Assembly (NCBI GenBank): GCA_025094145.1
Contig: JALLLS010000069.1
Span: 120,891-184,890, forward strand
From: Spinellus fusiger
Taxonomy: Eukaryota > Mucoromycota > Mucoromycetes > Mucorales > Phycomycetaceae
Direction of reading: 5' to 3'
DNA length: 64,000 bases
The position numbers and the translations under genes are program-made. Under the pieces are notes generated by a model. That model was given only the letters and a program-made list of their open reading frames with translations. It was not told where the DNA came from and made no database searches. Positions 1-10,796 of the stretch are shown in pieces; positions within the stretch are counted from its first letter, which is position 1, and each line of letters begins with the position of its first letter.

Positions 1-1942
1 AGGATAAACCAATAGACTTGGACATTTTATTGATTCTAGTAATATCTATGAGAGTACTCTTGAGGAGTGTCATTTTCCCTCAGAGACAATTCTCAATTTA
101 AGATGCAATATCAATGGTATAAGATATGTGCATTATTATGCCGTCATGGAGAGAGGTGTTTAGCATCTGATCATCACTTTAGAGTGGATGCATCAAGATG
201 TACTTGGAAAATGTATACTTATTGGAGGCTCTACTATCAATATTATAAATCAGATCTTAATAAATAGTTGACTATTCATACTTCCAACGTGTATCACGTA
301 GATGTGTTCTGGTTGTCATTATTATTATAGAATTGGCACGTAAAGAACCTGCCACAGTTTCTTATATCTATATATAAAAGCCAAATACATGTAAGAACTA
401 TAGGTTGCTTCTACAAGCATTTTGTATCTTTTTATTATTAAAGATAATATCTATACTATAAGTTGATGTGATAGTGTCATCAATGGCTTCTTGGATCCAA
501 AGGTACCGTGTCAATAACTCAATGTCTTTTGTGAGTACCTAACGTACATGGTAACCTTCTTCTTTTGACTTCTGAACTACAACAGGTAAAAATCAATTTT
601 TGGAGCATGGTCCTACAATAAAAGGTCCAAACTAATCTTTTATCGTCCATAAAAAATAACATCATATCCATTAAGAAGATATATGCAATTAATAGGTGTG
701 TATACGTTCAATAAAATAAATAAATAAATAAATAATAGTCTAATTCTTAGTTTTTAATCTTTTACAAATAAAAAAAAGAAGCTCCAATCGTCTAATTTTA
801 GGTTAAAATCATGTATATAAAAAAGATACATCCTACTTAATTCAAGACCAGAAGTCAATACTGCCGTGTGACATGTCTGTGTGTATTGTATTTTTCATGG
901 TGCCTGTGCTAATGCATTGGACGGAGGATGGGCTCATCATGACTATTGATTGGCGCTTTACCTCAGAACAGGCGGAAAGGAGTGCAGAAGCAAAGAGGAT
1001 CAAAGTAAAACTAGTGTTGTTTTCTATAAAAAGGACTTTATTCTACTCTGTGTTCTGTTTTAATTATTTATTTTAAGCTATGCCACATGTATACACACCG
1101 ACACACACACACACAATGTAAGATGATATGACAGTTCTTATAATATCCTATTGATAATAATGATAATAATGATTTTGGCCTAGAAGCTCAAATTAGGTAG
1201 GCTTTGGTTCCGCTTCCATGTTTATCTATCTACAGCTGATTATACTTTATTTCTACAATGGGAAAACAATCCATTGTGTGTCATGGATAAGTATCGAGCA
1301 CGTCTTTCTCTTCTGCCTAAACGTCACTCATTCTTACGGTTTCTTAGTGTAAAAAACCCCCCTATGTTTAGACAATGAAACAACTAACTCCTTTATAAGT
1401 GATTATGGATGATACCTTATAGACTATTGGTATTTCTATAGAGATAATAAACATGTTTAACTTAATGTATAGTTGTTATTGGCGGGTAAAGGCTATTTTT
1501 TCTTTATTTCCTATATCGAGACGCTTTGCCACTGCCTCTCCTATCGACTGTGCATCTTCACTCAAAGAAACGTGTAACTTGTATCTATTTGTGCTCCGTC
1601 CGTAGCACCTAAGGCACTTGGAGTGCCTCAATTTGTCATTTATTTTGTTAGTTTCAATCTATCTACACTGTTGCTATGGTTGCACACGTATCACTTTTTT
1701 ATTACTTTGAGAGGCACTATCTTTCTTGTTTCTTTGATCAATATGAAAATGTCACTTTATTTATACAGGCCACTGGCAGATGTATCTCTTAATTATTAAA
1801 TCTGGTCATGAGACACTGTCTATCAATAGAAGGACACTATTAAAATAAAGAGAATTCAGTTTTTATTTTCCCATGAAGAGAGAGTATATTGATACTATAA
1901 GAATAGACCCTTAGAGATAGATAGATAGAGAGATGGATAGAG

Positions 1943-1989
<47 letters not shown>

Positions 1990-2723
1990 GATAGATAGAG
2001 ATAGATAGATAGAGAGAGAGAAAAATAATCCTACGACCAGGCCTTTGTCTCATTTGCTATTAAAAGAAGACCATGATTAAAATAATGATTATTTATTTGG
2101 ATGAAGAGTTGTTCCTAGAGAAGTACCAATCACAGCACAGAGATAGGCTCATGATTCTTGGTAAGATAGAATGCCACGTTCATGAACCCATTTGACCAAT
2201 CCAAAAGATGATACCATGTGCTACGCTGAGAAATCACAAGTCAGATGGGGGAGAGTATACTTATTTTATGTTCACTGTAGGATTCTATCAAGAACAATGC
2301 AAGTGAAAATGCCAAGTGTATCGTGAGATTTGGGGGGAGGAGAAGGGGAATAGAAAGAAAGAATAGGAGGACTGTGCCTGGACCGGGGACAAGTGAGCGC
2401 GGGTGAGTATGGAAAGACCAAAGCATAAAAAAGGCAAGAAGATCTACCAACCACAGTCAGTCACTCAAGCCATTCAAATTAGAAATGGGCCTTGTGAGTG
2501 GGGAAGCCAAAAGAGCCAAAGATGTGTCTCCAATCGACGCTCAGGTGTGACTCATTCTGTGCGTATGGAAGAAATGGGTTAAGAACAAGGTCACGATGGC
2601 AATGAAACGAGCTTGACCTGCATAAGTCATGCCTGTAAATATAAATACACCACTTCCTTACCCCACGCAATGTCTTCCTTCTTTCTTCTTGCACTTGTCA
2701 ATTCAATCTTATTTATTGAGACA
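1..2723. other. AT-rich stretch without a supportable gene
   Basis: No reading frame here has a recognisable domain or a convincing exon structure. The longest frames (minus strand, about 2241-2694) are short, overlap in several frames and match no family I know. The stretch holds a GATA microsatellite near 1915-2021, a short (ATAA)n run near 715-735 and a (CA)n run near 1102-1115. It may be old repeat or intergenic DNA. Confidence 0.6.
1915..2021. repeat. GATA/AGAT microsatellite
   Basis: Tandem tetranucleotide AGAT units, with interruptions by AGAG, run across about 105 bases in non-coding DNA. Confidence 0.9.
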
Positions 2724-3168
2724 ATGGAAATGAACATTTGTTTATACTGCGAGAAGCGTCTGGAGAATGACGTAGGATCTTAACTCTCTTGACCATAGAC
2801 TTATCTTTTCATTGTAGGCCATGAGTTTCTGTTCAGACGCATGCCAAGCGAGTGAAGCCAAGTCTGGATTCAATGGATATTCGAATGAATACACCTATTC
2901 ATCCCCATGGCCACCCATCCATGCACCAGCTTATTCCAAACGCTTTCTTCCTCCTCTACAGAATCATTTGTCACACCACTCCTACCGCACAGAACCCTCC
3001 ACAGCCTCCTCCTCCTTTTCAACCTGCTCTATAACAGAATCAGAATTCTCTGTGGACGACGAGTACCATAAACGACTGGCTACCATGACACCTTCCTTTG
3101 AAATGGTGTGTCCGTCGTATCTTCCCTGCCACTCTCTTTCTAGTGTGGAAAATGTCCTTTTTGCCTGA
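2724..3168 (+). CDS. Small zinc-binding protein of the Ecl1/life-span-factor type
   Basis: Two exons give 132 aa: 2724-2771 and 2818-3168, joined in phase across a 46-nt GT-AG intron. The joined N-terminus reads C-x2-C, then C-x3-C about 14 residues later (CLYCEKRLEND then AMSFCSDAC). This is the short treble-clef-like pattern of fungal Ecl1 proteins, small nuclear factors linked in yeasts to starvation response and chronological life span. The rest is Ser/Pro/His-rich and looks disordered, as is usual in this family. Without the first exon the first Cys pair would be missing, so the start at 2724 is preferred. An alternative is an unrelated small zinc protein. The family call is by motif only. 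Confidence 0.6.
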
Positions 3169-3421
3169 GAGATTTCTATTCTTTCTATTTCCCATGCCAT
3201 TGATTATGCTTTGGATTGTAATATTTCATATTGACTAGCTTATGCCTGGTTGTGTTTCTTTCTTTATTGTATTTTTCATGCTTTTATGCCTTTCTTTCCT
3301 ATGCCCTGTACAAATTAAACGGCAAACTTTTATTTACTCTTCTTCAAATAAACCCAAGCAATGTCTTGACTCTTATATACACTTACACTGTGATTATGGT
3401 AGTGTGGCAGTGTGGCGGTGC

Positions 3422-3618
3422 TTTATTATGTTATTATGTTATTATGTTATGTTATTATGTTATTATGTTATTATGTTATTATGTTATTATGTTATTATGT
3501 TATTATGTTATTATGTTATTATGTTATTATGTTATTATGTTATTATGTTATTATGTTATTATGTTGCTATGTTATTATGTTGCTATGTTGCTATGGTATT
3601 ATGCTACCATGTTGCTAC
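3422..3618. repeat. TTATTATG minisatellite
   Basis: An 8-bp unit TTATTATG repeats about 20 times and decays at its 3' end into ATGTTGC and CTACCATG variants. It lies upstream of the SYS1 gene. All three plus-strand frames stay open through it (Cys/Tyr/Leu-rich translations), but that is a product of the repeat and not evidence of coding. Confidence 0.9.
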
Positions 3619-3729
3619 CATGTTGCTATGTTACTATGTGGTTTATACTACATTCCCTGTAGCTTACTGTAACTCACCCACAGTCACACCACAATCATTG
3701 TGCAAGACTTATCCTTTCCTCTTTCCTCC

Positions 3730-4602
3730 ATGACGCCTTCTTCATTCAGAACAACCACATGGGACCCTCTGCTTATCATTGCTCAAGTAAGTCTACCCAT
3801 TCTCACTATGCATATACATGTACTCATAAAAAGACAAAAGATACTCTCTTTACAGTCCTTATGTTATCTTCTCCTTAGTCTTCTCCTATTGGTCGTCCTT
3901 TCTCTCACTGGCAGCACCCTCACCCTTGACGCCATCCTCAGTGAAGAAGCCATACGCATAGACACAGTGTCTGGCTGGACCTTGGCTCTTGTTTGGTGCA
4001 TCCATGCTGTCTTGGCCATTCCTGTCCTTGTGCTCGTCCTACAGAGAGCCAAGCTTGTCCTAGACTTTGTAGTCACAATGCATGGTCTCCACCTCGTCAT
4101 TGTGTTCATGTACCGACACACCCTGCCCACCAGTGGTCTGTGGTGGTTACTACAAATCATCCACTGCCTAATAATGACCCTGGGGGGAGAGTGGGCATGT
4201 ATGCAGCAAGAAATGAAGCCTATTTTCATCTCTCTCAAGCCAAAAAAACCAGTCCTTACTGCTGCTACCTCTGCTACTTCTACTACTTCTACGAATGGAG
4301 TTGGCGTAGATTCTCACTTGGAAGAAGGCATTACGGAATGGAGTTTATCACGGGACACAGGCTTTGTTCATTCACAGCGTAAAAAAGAATCTTCTTTGTC
4401 ACAGTCACCGTCCTCATCACAAGAGCCATCCCAAGGACCAATCCAGACAATACCCGTGGAATTACCACAAGAGGAACAAGGTCCGTTGACAGCAGCTGTT
4501 GGAAAAATGAAGAAAGTTGTATGGCAAAACTCAAAAACAAACAAAAACAAAGGAAGCTATGATTTAATCTCCATGAAACCAGTGCCTGAGCCTCGCTTAT
4601 AA
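3730..4602 (+). CDS. SYS1: Golgi membrane protein SYS1
   Basis: SYS1 is a four-span Golgi membrane protein that recruits the small GTPase Arl3/ARFRP1 and so the Arl1-golgin pathway. Hallmarks are visible: N-terminal WDPLLIIAQ, then hydrophobic spans, KLVLDFVVTMHGLHL, WWLLQ and GEWACMQQEMKPI, all in the family order. An intron is likely at 3787-3855 (gtaagt...tacag). It is 69 nt, a multiple of three, so the frame also reads through it; splicing joins LLIIAQ directly to the second span. The start at 3730 gives MTPSSFRTTTWDPLL, close to the usual short leader. The roughly 120-residue Ser/Thr/Gln-rich cytosolic tail is longer than in animal SYS1. Confidence 0.88.
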   Translation: MTPSSFRTTTWDPLLIIAQVSLPILTMHIHVLIKRQKILSLQSLCYLLLSLLLLVVLSLTGSTLTLDAILSEEAIRIDTVSGWTLALVWCIHAVLAIPVLVLVLQRAKLVLDFVVTMHGLHLVIVFMYRHTLPTSGLWWLLQIIHCLIMTLGGEWACMQQEMKPIFISLKPKKPVLTAATSATSTTSTNGVGVDSHLEEGITEWSLSRDTGFVHSQRKKESSLSQSPSSSQEPSQGPIQTIPVELPQEEQGPLTAAVGKMKKVVWQNSKTNKNKGSYDLISMKPVPEPRL

Positions 4603-4667
4603 TATATCTATATCTATACCTAGCATCTATCTATTCATGGGCTTACCAATCTCTTTATATGCTTATA

Positions 4668-4750
4668 CAATTCACAGTAAGAATTCACAGTAAGAATTCA
4701 CAGTAAGAATTCACAGTAAGTAAGAATTCACAGTAAGAATTCACAGTGAG
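4668..4750. repeat. GAATTCACAGTAA tandem repeat
   Basis: Six near-identical 13-bp copies of GAATTCACAGTAA, with one partial duplication (GTAAGTAA), lie between SYS1 and RRP42. There are no spacers, so it is a minisatellite and not a CRISPR array. It sits about 90 bp upstream of the RRP42 start. Confidence 0.9.
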
Positions 4751-4839
4751 AGGTGGTGACACTAGGAGCCCTACTCACATTCTACAAGCCACTAAAATGA
4801 CAGTCATGGCTTCATTGCTTCTTTTTCCTCCTTCTCATT

Positions 4840-5921
4840 ATGCCTACACCATTGATATCTCCCGCTGAGAAGAGCTACATTGAGCAGGGTGTGGAGAATG
4901 ACTGCAGATCAGATGGAAGAGGACGTCTTGAATACCGTCATTTGGTCTTGGAAACAGGTTTATTGTCACAGACCAGTGGTAGTGCTCGGTGTCGTCTAGG
5001 AGACAGTGATGTGCTTGTGGGTATCAAGGTTGAAATTGGCGAGTGTGAGCAAGACCAGCCTCATCAAGGCAGAATAGTGTGTAATGTCGAATGGTAGGCA
5101 GTGTCTATGATCTTACCTAACATAAAAAATAGTTCCCCTAGTGCATCACAACAATTTGAAGGCAGAGGAGCAGATGACCTTAATAACGCCCTGACACTCT
5201 CTTTGGACCGTCTGCTGAATGGCCCCCAGAGTGGTATTGATCTTGCCAAGTTGTGTATTATTCCTGGTCAGCAATGTTGGGTTATTTATGTGGATGCTAT
5301 GGTGATGGACTGTGCTGGCAACCTATTGGACTGTATTGTCATGACAACACGCGCTGCATTATTCAACACACGTATTCCTAAAACAGAAATTCAAGATCTC
5401 GGAGAAGGAGAATTTGAATTTGAGGTGATGGACGATGTGGAGGATGCAGAACCTGTTGTAGGCTGGGAACAATTACCATTGGCTGTGACTCTCTATAAGG
5501 TAAACTAAGATACGAAATGAGAAAATGAGAAACAAAAAACAAAGAACAGAAAGATAATGAGAGACTAATGACTATGTATAGATTGGTGAGAGATACATTC
5601 TTGACCCTACTATTCTAGAGGAATTATGTTCTCAAGTCACATTAACCGTGGGAGTCAACAAGACAGGACAAGTGTGTGGCGTACAAAAAGGAGGCTTTGG
5701 CAGTATTGACCCAAGTCTAATGACAGAAATGATTCAAGTAAGGACGCTGCTAAAGAAGAATATCTTTTTCTCATTATTATCTTTAGACAGCCACCACAAT
5801 GGCAGGCTCATTAATACAACAATTGGACACAAAACTCATTGAAGAAGAGAATCAGGGCTTAGAGAAGAGAAGACGAGGGGAGCCCATACAGAAATTGGGC
5901 TTCTTTGCAGCGGTCATTTAA
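4840..5921 (+). CDS. RRP42: Exosome core subunit RRP42 (RNase PH fold)
   Basis: RRP42/EXOSC7 is one of six RNase-PH-like ring subunits of the RNA exosome. Four exons join in phase: 4840-5093, 5133-5499, 5582-5737 and 5787-5921, with introns of 39, 82 and 49 nt. The first intron contains a CTAAC branch-like site. Family landmarks are DCRSDGRG near residue 25, TSGSARCRLG, the restored junction VECSPSASQQFEGRG, AALFNTRIPKTE and the C-terminal segment GGFGSIDPSLM. As expected for RRP42, the phosphorolytic catalytic residues of bacterial RNase PH are not obvious, so the role is probably structural. The protein is about 303 aa, the usual length. Confidence 0.92.
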
Positions 5922-6177
5922 TACCTACCCCTTCTCCTAGTTTAATAAATAATCGCAAATGACATACATTTACGTTGGCTTATTTCTATCATTTCCTATT
6001 CAAGAAATATTGATATCAGTGTACAATCATCATTGTTGTGCCAAGTATCACTAAGTAACACAGTGCGGAATAGCAAAAAAAAAAGAATATATGTCATGGC
6101 AGTGATGAAATAAATTCTAGCATTAAAGAGTAGCTCTCATTGTCTGTTCTCTTGTCTTCATTACTGTTTGTATCAAA

Positions 6178-7125
6178 ATGCCCACTTCTATAGCCTCAAA
6201 ATTCTCTACCTTCAAATCTCTTAAGCTTAAGCCATTTATTAAAATACTCCACCCATCAGGCTCCAAAGGCCCTTCTGTATCTCCCGCTCCACCTTCTCTT
6301 ATTCACATTGAGTCTACTCCACCTCTACCCACTCACTCACTTTCTTATACTCTCTCACAACCACCCGCCTACACACAATCCTTACCACCCGCCTACACAC
6401 AAACCACTGCACCCTCTCACTCACAAATACAGTCCCACCCCCTCCCACCCACACCCAACCAAGGCCACAGTTTTATTGATACGGTTCGCGTCGTATCCAG
6501 AGAAACCCAACACGGAAGGTATACCGATGTTGTGGATGCGTTTTTCTTCACCGACCGCCGCTGTCAGAACAGAGCTTATTTTATGGCAGCCCGCCTAAAA
6601 CAAGCCTTGTGGCCAACACTATGTGGTCTTCGTGGCACAGACACATTTTGGCAGTCCATTGCCCATAGACTCTACACTCTCAACTATCTCTTATTTGTTC
6701 TTCCGTACTCTTCCCCCTTGCATTCAGAAGCAATGAAGATAACCCATAATGAATTGCATGTCTTGGGCGAAAAAGAAGTTATTTTTGCTATCCACTCTGT
6801 TCTCTGCAGTTTTCCTTCTACCTCCAGTCTCTATGCCATCCGTCATACTATTGTCCGTGAAGCACAGCGAGTGATAGCTTGCTGTCTTGAGAGCGAAAGC
6901 AAATTAACTCAGAATGAAAAGGATGCCATGTATCTCTTCCACGGACATCGGATGGGACTGCATGGTACATTTCCGCTTCAGATTGAATTAGCAGAAGCAA
7001 GTCCCGCTCTTCAAAAAGCAGTGATGCAAGCAATGCAAGAAAACCAAGCAAGAGCTAATACAAGTTTTGTGGTGAATCCCTTTGAAGATGAAGATGCAAA
7101 TGCAAATGCAAATGCAGATGTGTAG
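6178..7125 (+). CDS. Unknown protein: proline-rich N-terminus, helical domain, C-terminal NPF motif
   Basis: A single uninterrupted frame of 315 aa. Residues about 25-100 are Pro/Ser/Thr/His-rich with repeats of PPAYTQ and look disordered. Residues about 105-285 are a mixed helical domain (for example DVVDAFFFTDRRCQNRAYF and KQALWPTLCGLRGTDTFW) that I do not recognise. The end carries NPFED and a short (NA)n stretch. NPF is the ligand of EH domains in endocytic adaptors such as Ede1 and Pan1, so a trafficking role is possible but is only inferred. The balance of a disordered N-terminus and a long folded region argues for a real gene. Confidence 0.6.
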   Translation: MPTSIASKFSTFKSLKLKPFIKILHPSGSKGPSVSPAPPSLIHIESTPPLPTHSLSYTLSQPPAYTQSLPPAYTQTTAPSHSQIQSHPLPPTPNQGHSFIDTVRVVSRETQHGRYTDVVDAFFFTDRRCQNRAYFMAARLKQALWPTLCGLRGTDTFWQSIAHRLYTLNYLLFVLPYSSPLHSEAMKITHNELHVLGEKEVIFAIHSVLCSFPSTSSLYAIRHTIVREAQRVIACCLESESKLTQNEKDAMYLFHGHRMGLHGTFPLQIELAEASPALQKAVMQAMQENQARANTSFVVNPFEDEDANANANADV

Positions 7126-8314
7126 TCGTATTTTAGTTTATAGCATTAGCCTTTGTTTATATTTATTATTATAATAATAATCATGTATATTTTCTAATAA
7201 CTTATGTTCTTGAGTGAAATGGTACTCGCTGAGTATATCTTATATCTTATATCTTATATCTTATATCTTATATCTTATATAAATAAATAGAAGAATAGAC
7301 ACGTCAGAGTGTGTCATTGATATTACACTAAAGACATGAGTATTCTTCATCAATACTCACTATTGCTACTTTTATTAGTAATAAATTTATATCTAAAGAA
7401 GACTCCTAAAGTATCATGGATTCTACACTATCTCACAAGACAGCCAGTCAACAGAGAGAATATGTGTCTATCTAAACAGAAATACAAAAAAAAAGATTAT
7501 CTATTTCGAATACAGAAATGTAGAGCATAATAGAGAGCACACTCTTTAATCATTAGGCCAATTTACTGGCTTATTGCTAATAGATGGACTCTGCTGTCCG
7601 TTATAAAAGTCCTTGGTTGGGCCTTGATGTGCTGCCTTGAAATCACAGTCTTCAACAAATGACTACCACAAGTTTATTCACAGCGGACAAAGTGCAATAG
7701 TAAAGCAACATGGAATATTCATTGTGGCTCATTCAAAACATACCCCACCCCACCCTACCGCACCCTACCACACAAAATGAACAGAAGAAACAAAATAAAG
7801 AACAGTCAGCTCATGACAAGTTGGATATTTAGTCTATAGAAATGCCTACATCAACATTGTTGTCTTGTGCTCTGTTGCAGATCTATAAAAAATAGCTTAG
7901 TATGCCTTTTTTTTTAAAAATAAATAAATAAAAATAAATAAATATTAGGATGATTAAAGCAATGCTTGTTCATGCAGATCTCCTTATGTGATTGATTTTC
8001 TTAAGTAACAATAATATAGCATGGTATAGTACATACTGCAATTGAGTTATATACACTAGACACAAGATATGCCTTATTCTTCAGTTATAGGATGTCCCTT
8101 GGTGTTTAACCAACCATCCAATTTTTTTCTTTTCTTTCACTATTTAATTTCTGTAGATAAGAAAATGAATGTTTATTTTTGCATAGACATAATTCATTAA
8201 TACAATAATCAAACCCAGAAAAGGCTAAATACGTGTCAGCCTCTTCTGTTTGTATTCCCATAAAGATGACAAATAACGTCCGAGTCTCTCCATAGGCTAG
8301 TAAAGTGCATAGAT
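7126..8314. other. Intergenic, AT-rich
   Basis: No gene supported. It contains a 7-bp TATATCT tandem repeat at about 7233-7280, a pyrimidine/CCACC-rich patch near 7740-7775 and an A/T-rich TAAATAAA run near 7915-7945. The frame at 8106-8318 overlaps the stop of the next gene and is treated as chance. Confidence 0.6.
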
Positions 8315-9594
8315 TCATATCAGTCCAACCAGCTTTTTCCTTGTAGAAGCAGGGGCTTTTCTTGTTGTACGGACAAAGTAAATAACATTATCTTCTATTC
8401 TATCAATGCAGCTAGGCTGTATTAGTTGCTGAAGAGTAGAAACAGTGTCTTGTGGCTTTAGACCCAAACATCTAGAGATCCAAACATCAGGGGCACTGTA
8501 ATACGCTGTTTTCAAGATATGGAGGGCTTCTTGGCGCATCATGGTTCGATGCTCCAACAAAATCAGTTGAAAATAGATATCAGGACATGTATTGTAAAGA
8601 TGAAAAAACTTTGGACAGTTTTGGGTATTGATACAGCGTGCAATGTCTTTACAAAATTGATTTTCTGGCTTATCATTCGATAGTAGAGCAATACGACGCA
8701 TGCCTTCTCCTCGATCATGAAGAATCAAAAGAACTGCATACATGGCATGATAATAAGATTTGATATGATTCTTTTAAAGGCAGAAAGATTGAGAATAAGA
8801 AGAGATATCAATGGTTAGAGTTCCTTGAAGCAAGGGACATCTTTATGACTTACACCGGGTATGCGGTAGATTTCTTCCACCAGCACTCGCAGACATTTAA
8901 ACAGTTCTTCATGATTATGAGCTTGTAGATTACATAAGACAGACTGTTCAAAAACTCATGAAAAAAGAAAAAGAATAAGTGACAAGGTGGAATATAGTAT
9001 GGCTCATTGTCTCTTAGCCTACCCCTAGCAGAGAACTCAATGTTTCCTTCACTCCACTGAGATCCGTAAATGCCTTCTCGTAATTTACGAAGGAGATTCA
9101 CAACAGATGACCATGATTTTGGATCTTTTTTATTGACAATGTTGAAGGCCTTTATATGTGTTATATTATATTATCTGTGGTAGGATGATATTCAAATAGA
9201 GAATGACATTGTTCTTACCATTTCTTGAAGACGCTCCCATACACCATACTGTATTTCTACATTCAATAAACTTGAGGGGTCAAACTAAAGACTCACAAAT
9301 ACTGGAATACCTTTTTTCTTTTGCTTCTTTAGAGTCTAAATGAATACGACTGACAAGTGGAAGGTCTTCCAGGCGTACGGTTGTATCCCAACAACGTGTT
9401 GATTTCTTTAACCCTTTATCAGTCTAAGTTACTCTCAACTTAAACCAAGTCTCTTCTATCTCACCGTGATCTGTGACTAAAGAAAGGCTTTTCTTATGGG
9501 ATGCATAAGACCTCTGTTGGTTAGTTTGGTTTGGAGCGTATGTCTTTTTGTTGGACATGAAGAAACGAAGAACACTGTAGGGTGTATTTTGCAT
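8315..9594 (-). CDS. SAC3/GANP-domain family protein
   Basis: About six exons are recognisable. The later exons show the SAC3/GANP helical-repeat pattern: WSSVVNLLRKLREGIYG, then EFSARVFEQSVLCNLQAHN (compare the family's EVYExHARxALExxD), then EELFKCLRVLVEEIY, then HAMYAVLLILHDRGEG. The last exon has KFFHLYNTCPDIYFQLIL and MRQEALHILKTAY, matching the aligned PCI-like helices. SAC3 proteins scaffold mRNA export (TREX-2) or splicing complexes (Thp3/LENG8-like). The stop is at 8315-8317 and the start is taken as the ATG at 9592-9594; ATG 9556-9558 is possible. The junction of exons near 9290-9350 is uncertain: only a weak gtcagt donor gives an open frame. The usual DMCP motif of TREX-2 SAC3 is not seen. 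Confidence 0.6.
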
Positions 9595-10381
9595 AGGAGG
9601 TACAAGTGACTGGTCTACCCCTTTTCTCCTTGTGCTACACTCAGTCACAACGCCTTTGCTTTCTTATTCAGTGGTCTCTTCTTTTTCTAAAGGTATTCTA
9701 TAGTGATTATTATTATACTGTTATTGCTATCGTGTGTTGTGTAGTATTTTCTATTTGTGTGTTTCATAATAAATACATTTGCAATCTATGATCATCTCTT
9801 GGCTTCCTTACTACGAATATCGTCATTGGGACAAGCGGATGTTATAAACTCAAAAGGAATAACTTATTTCCGACTACTATTTCTTAAATGTTTTATATTT
9901 TTTCTTTGTAGATAATATTATGTGTTTGCATGAGTGAATTATACTGCCTTGTTAATTTTATTGGATACTTATAAAATAACACCCTATTGATTCAGCCAAT
10001 TTTATATTTTCTATTGTTTTTTTTGTTACTATAAAAAAAACACCATATAGGCTAAATAATTGGTCGAGAAAGAGAATAAATCTATATTATAGTTTCTTCT
10101 TTGGAACCCACAATGGTTCATTCGAGAAATAGTATAAGCTATACCTGACATTACCAAGCATGAAAAGTGACGTTATTATGAGTAAGAATAAGACTTATTC
10201 CATTCATTTTAAAGTAACTGAAGAACATAAAGAGAAATAATTATTCTAAAGTAACCTTTTTTGAATTTTTTTTTCTCTTTCCTATCCTATTTAAAATATT
10301 CAAATAGAGTTCATATGATTGAGCTTATAATACTAATTAGAAATTGATAATGTCTATTCTTCTTATTTAAACTGTGTAATT
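9595..10381. other. Intergenic, AT-rich
   Basis: Very AT-rich sequence with homopolymer runs. I see no gene, tRNA or repeat family shared with the rest of the window. Confidence 0.5.
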
Positions 10382-10796
10382 ATAAAGTATAAAACCAACG
10401 ACCCACAAACTTAATCTATTATTACTCCACTATCAATCACTAACATTGCTTGTATACTGATAATGGGCCTTGATCTATTTGATCAAAACACTGGAAGAAT
10501 AGAATAATAAAGATCATGTCAGCCAATCAATCCTTATTATCAAATAAAGTATTCATGGAGTTATATCTATATCCTTGAGTGATCTTTAGAGAGATGGTCT
10601 GTCTATCAATATAGGCAGTGACTATACTACAGGAGGATAACAGCCAAGATCTGTGTCATAATAGTAACTAACTGCTAACAAAGACTAGAAATGAGCTCTT
10701 TGTTCAATGAAAATAAATCAAATGGCGTTAATGATATGTTATGAGATGGGTTGAGTGGTAAGAATGTTTTGTGTATGTGCATAGTGAGAAGTGCTA
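10382..10796. repeat. Dispersed repeat R1, copy 1 (5'-truncated)
   Basis: About 415 bp nearly identical to 33330-33752, starting at AAAGTATAAAACCAACGACC and ending exactly at the TA where the Tc1 element begins. No coding capacity. Copies 2 and 3 carry additional sequence upstream that this copy lacks. Confidence 0.85.

Noticed and set aside
2241..2694. Short minus-strand frames before the ECL1-like gene
   Set aside because: Low complexity, overlapping in two frames, no recognisable family.
3231..3733. Three overlapping open frames rich in Cys/Tyr/Leu
   Set aside because: They are produced by the TTATTATG minisatellite, whose 8-bp unit keeps all plus-strand frames open.
4668..4750. Regular 13-bp repeats resembling a CRISPR array
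   Set aside because: Units are contiguous with no spacers, and the genome is eukaryotic.
8106..8318. A 70-residue minus-strand frame overlapping the SAC3-like stop
   Set aside because: No domain, no clear splice connection to the upstream gene; probably chance.
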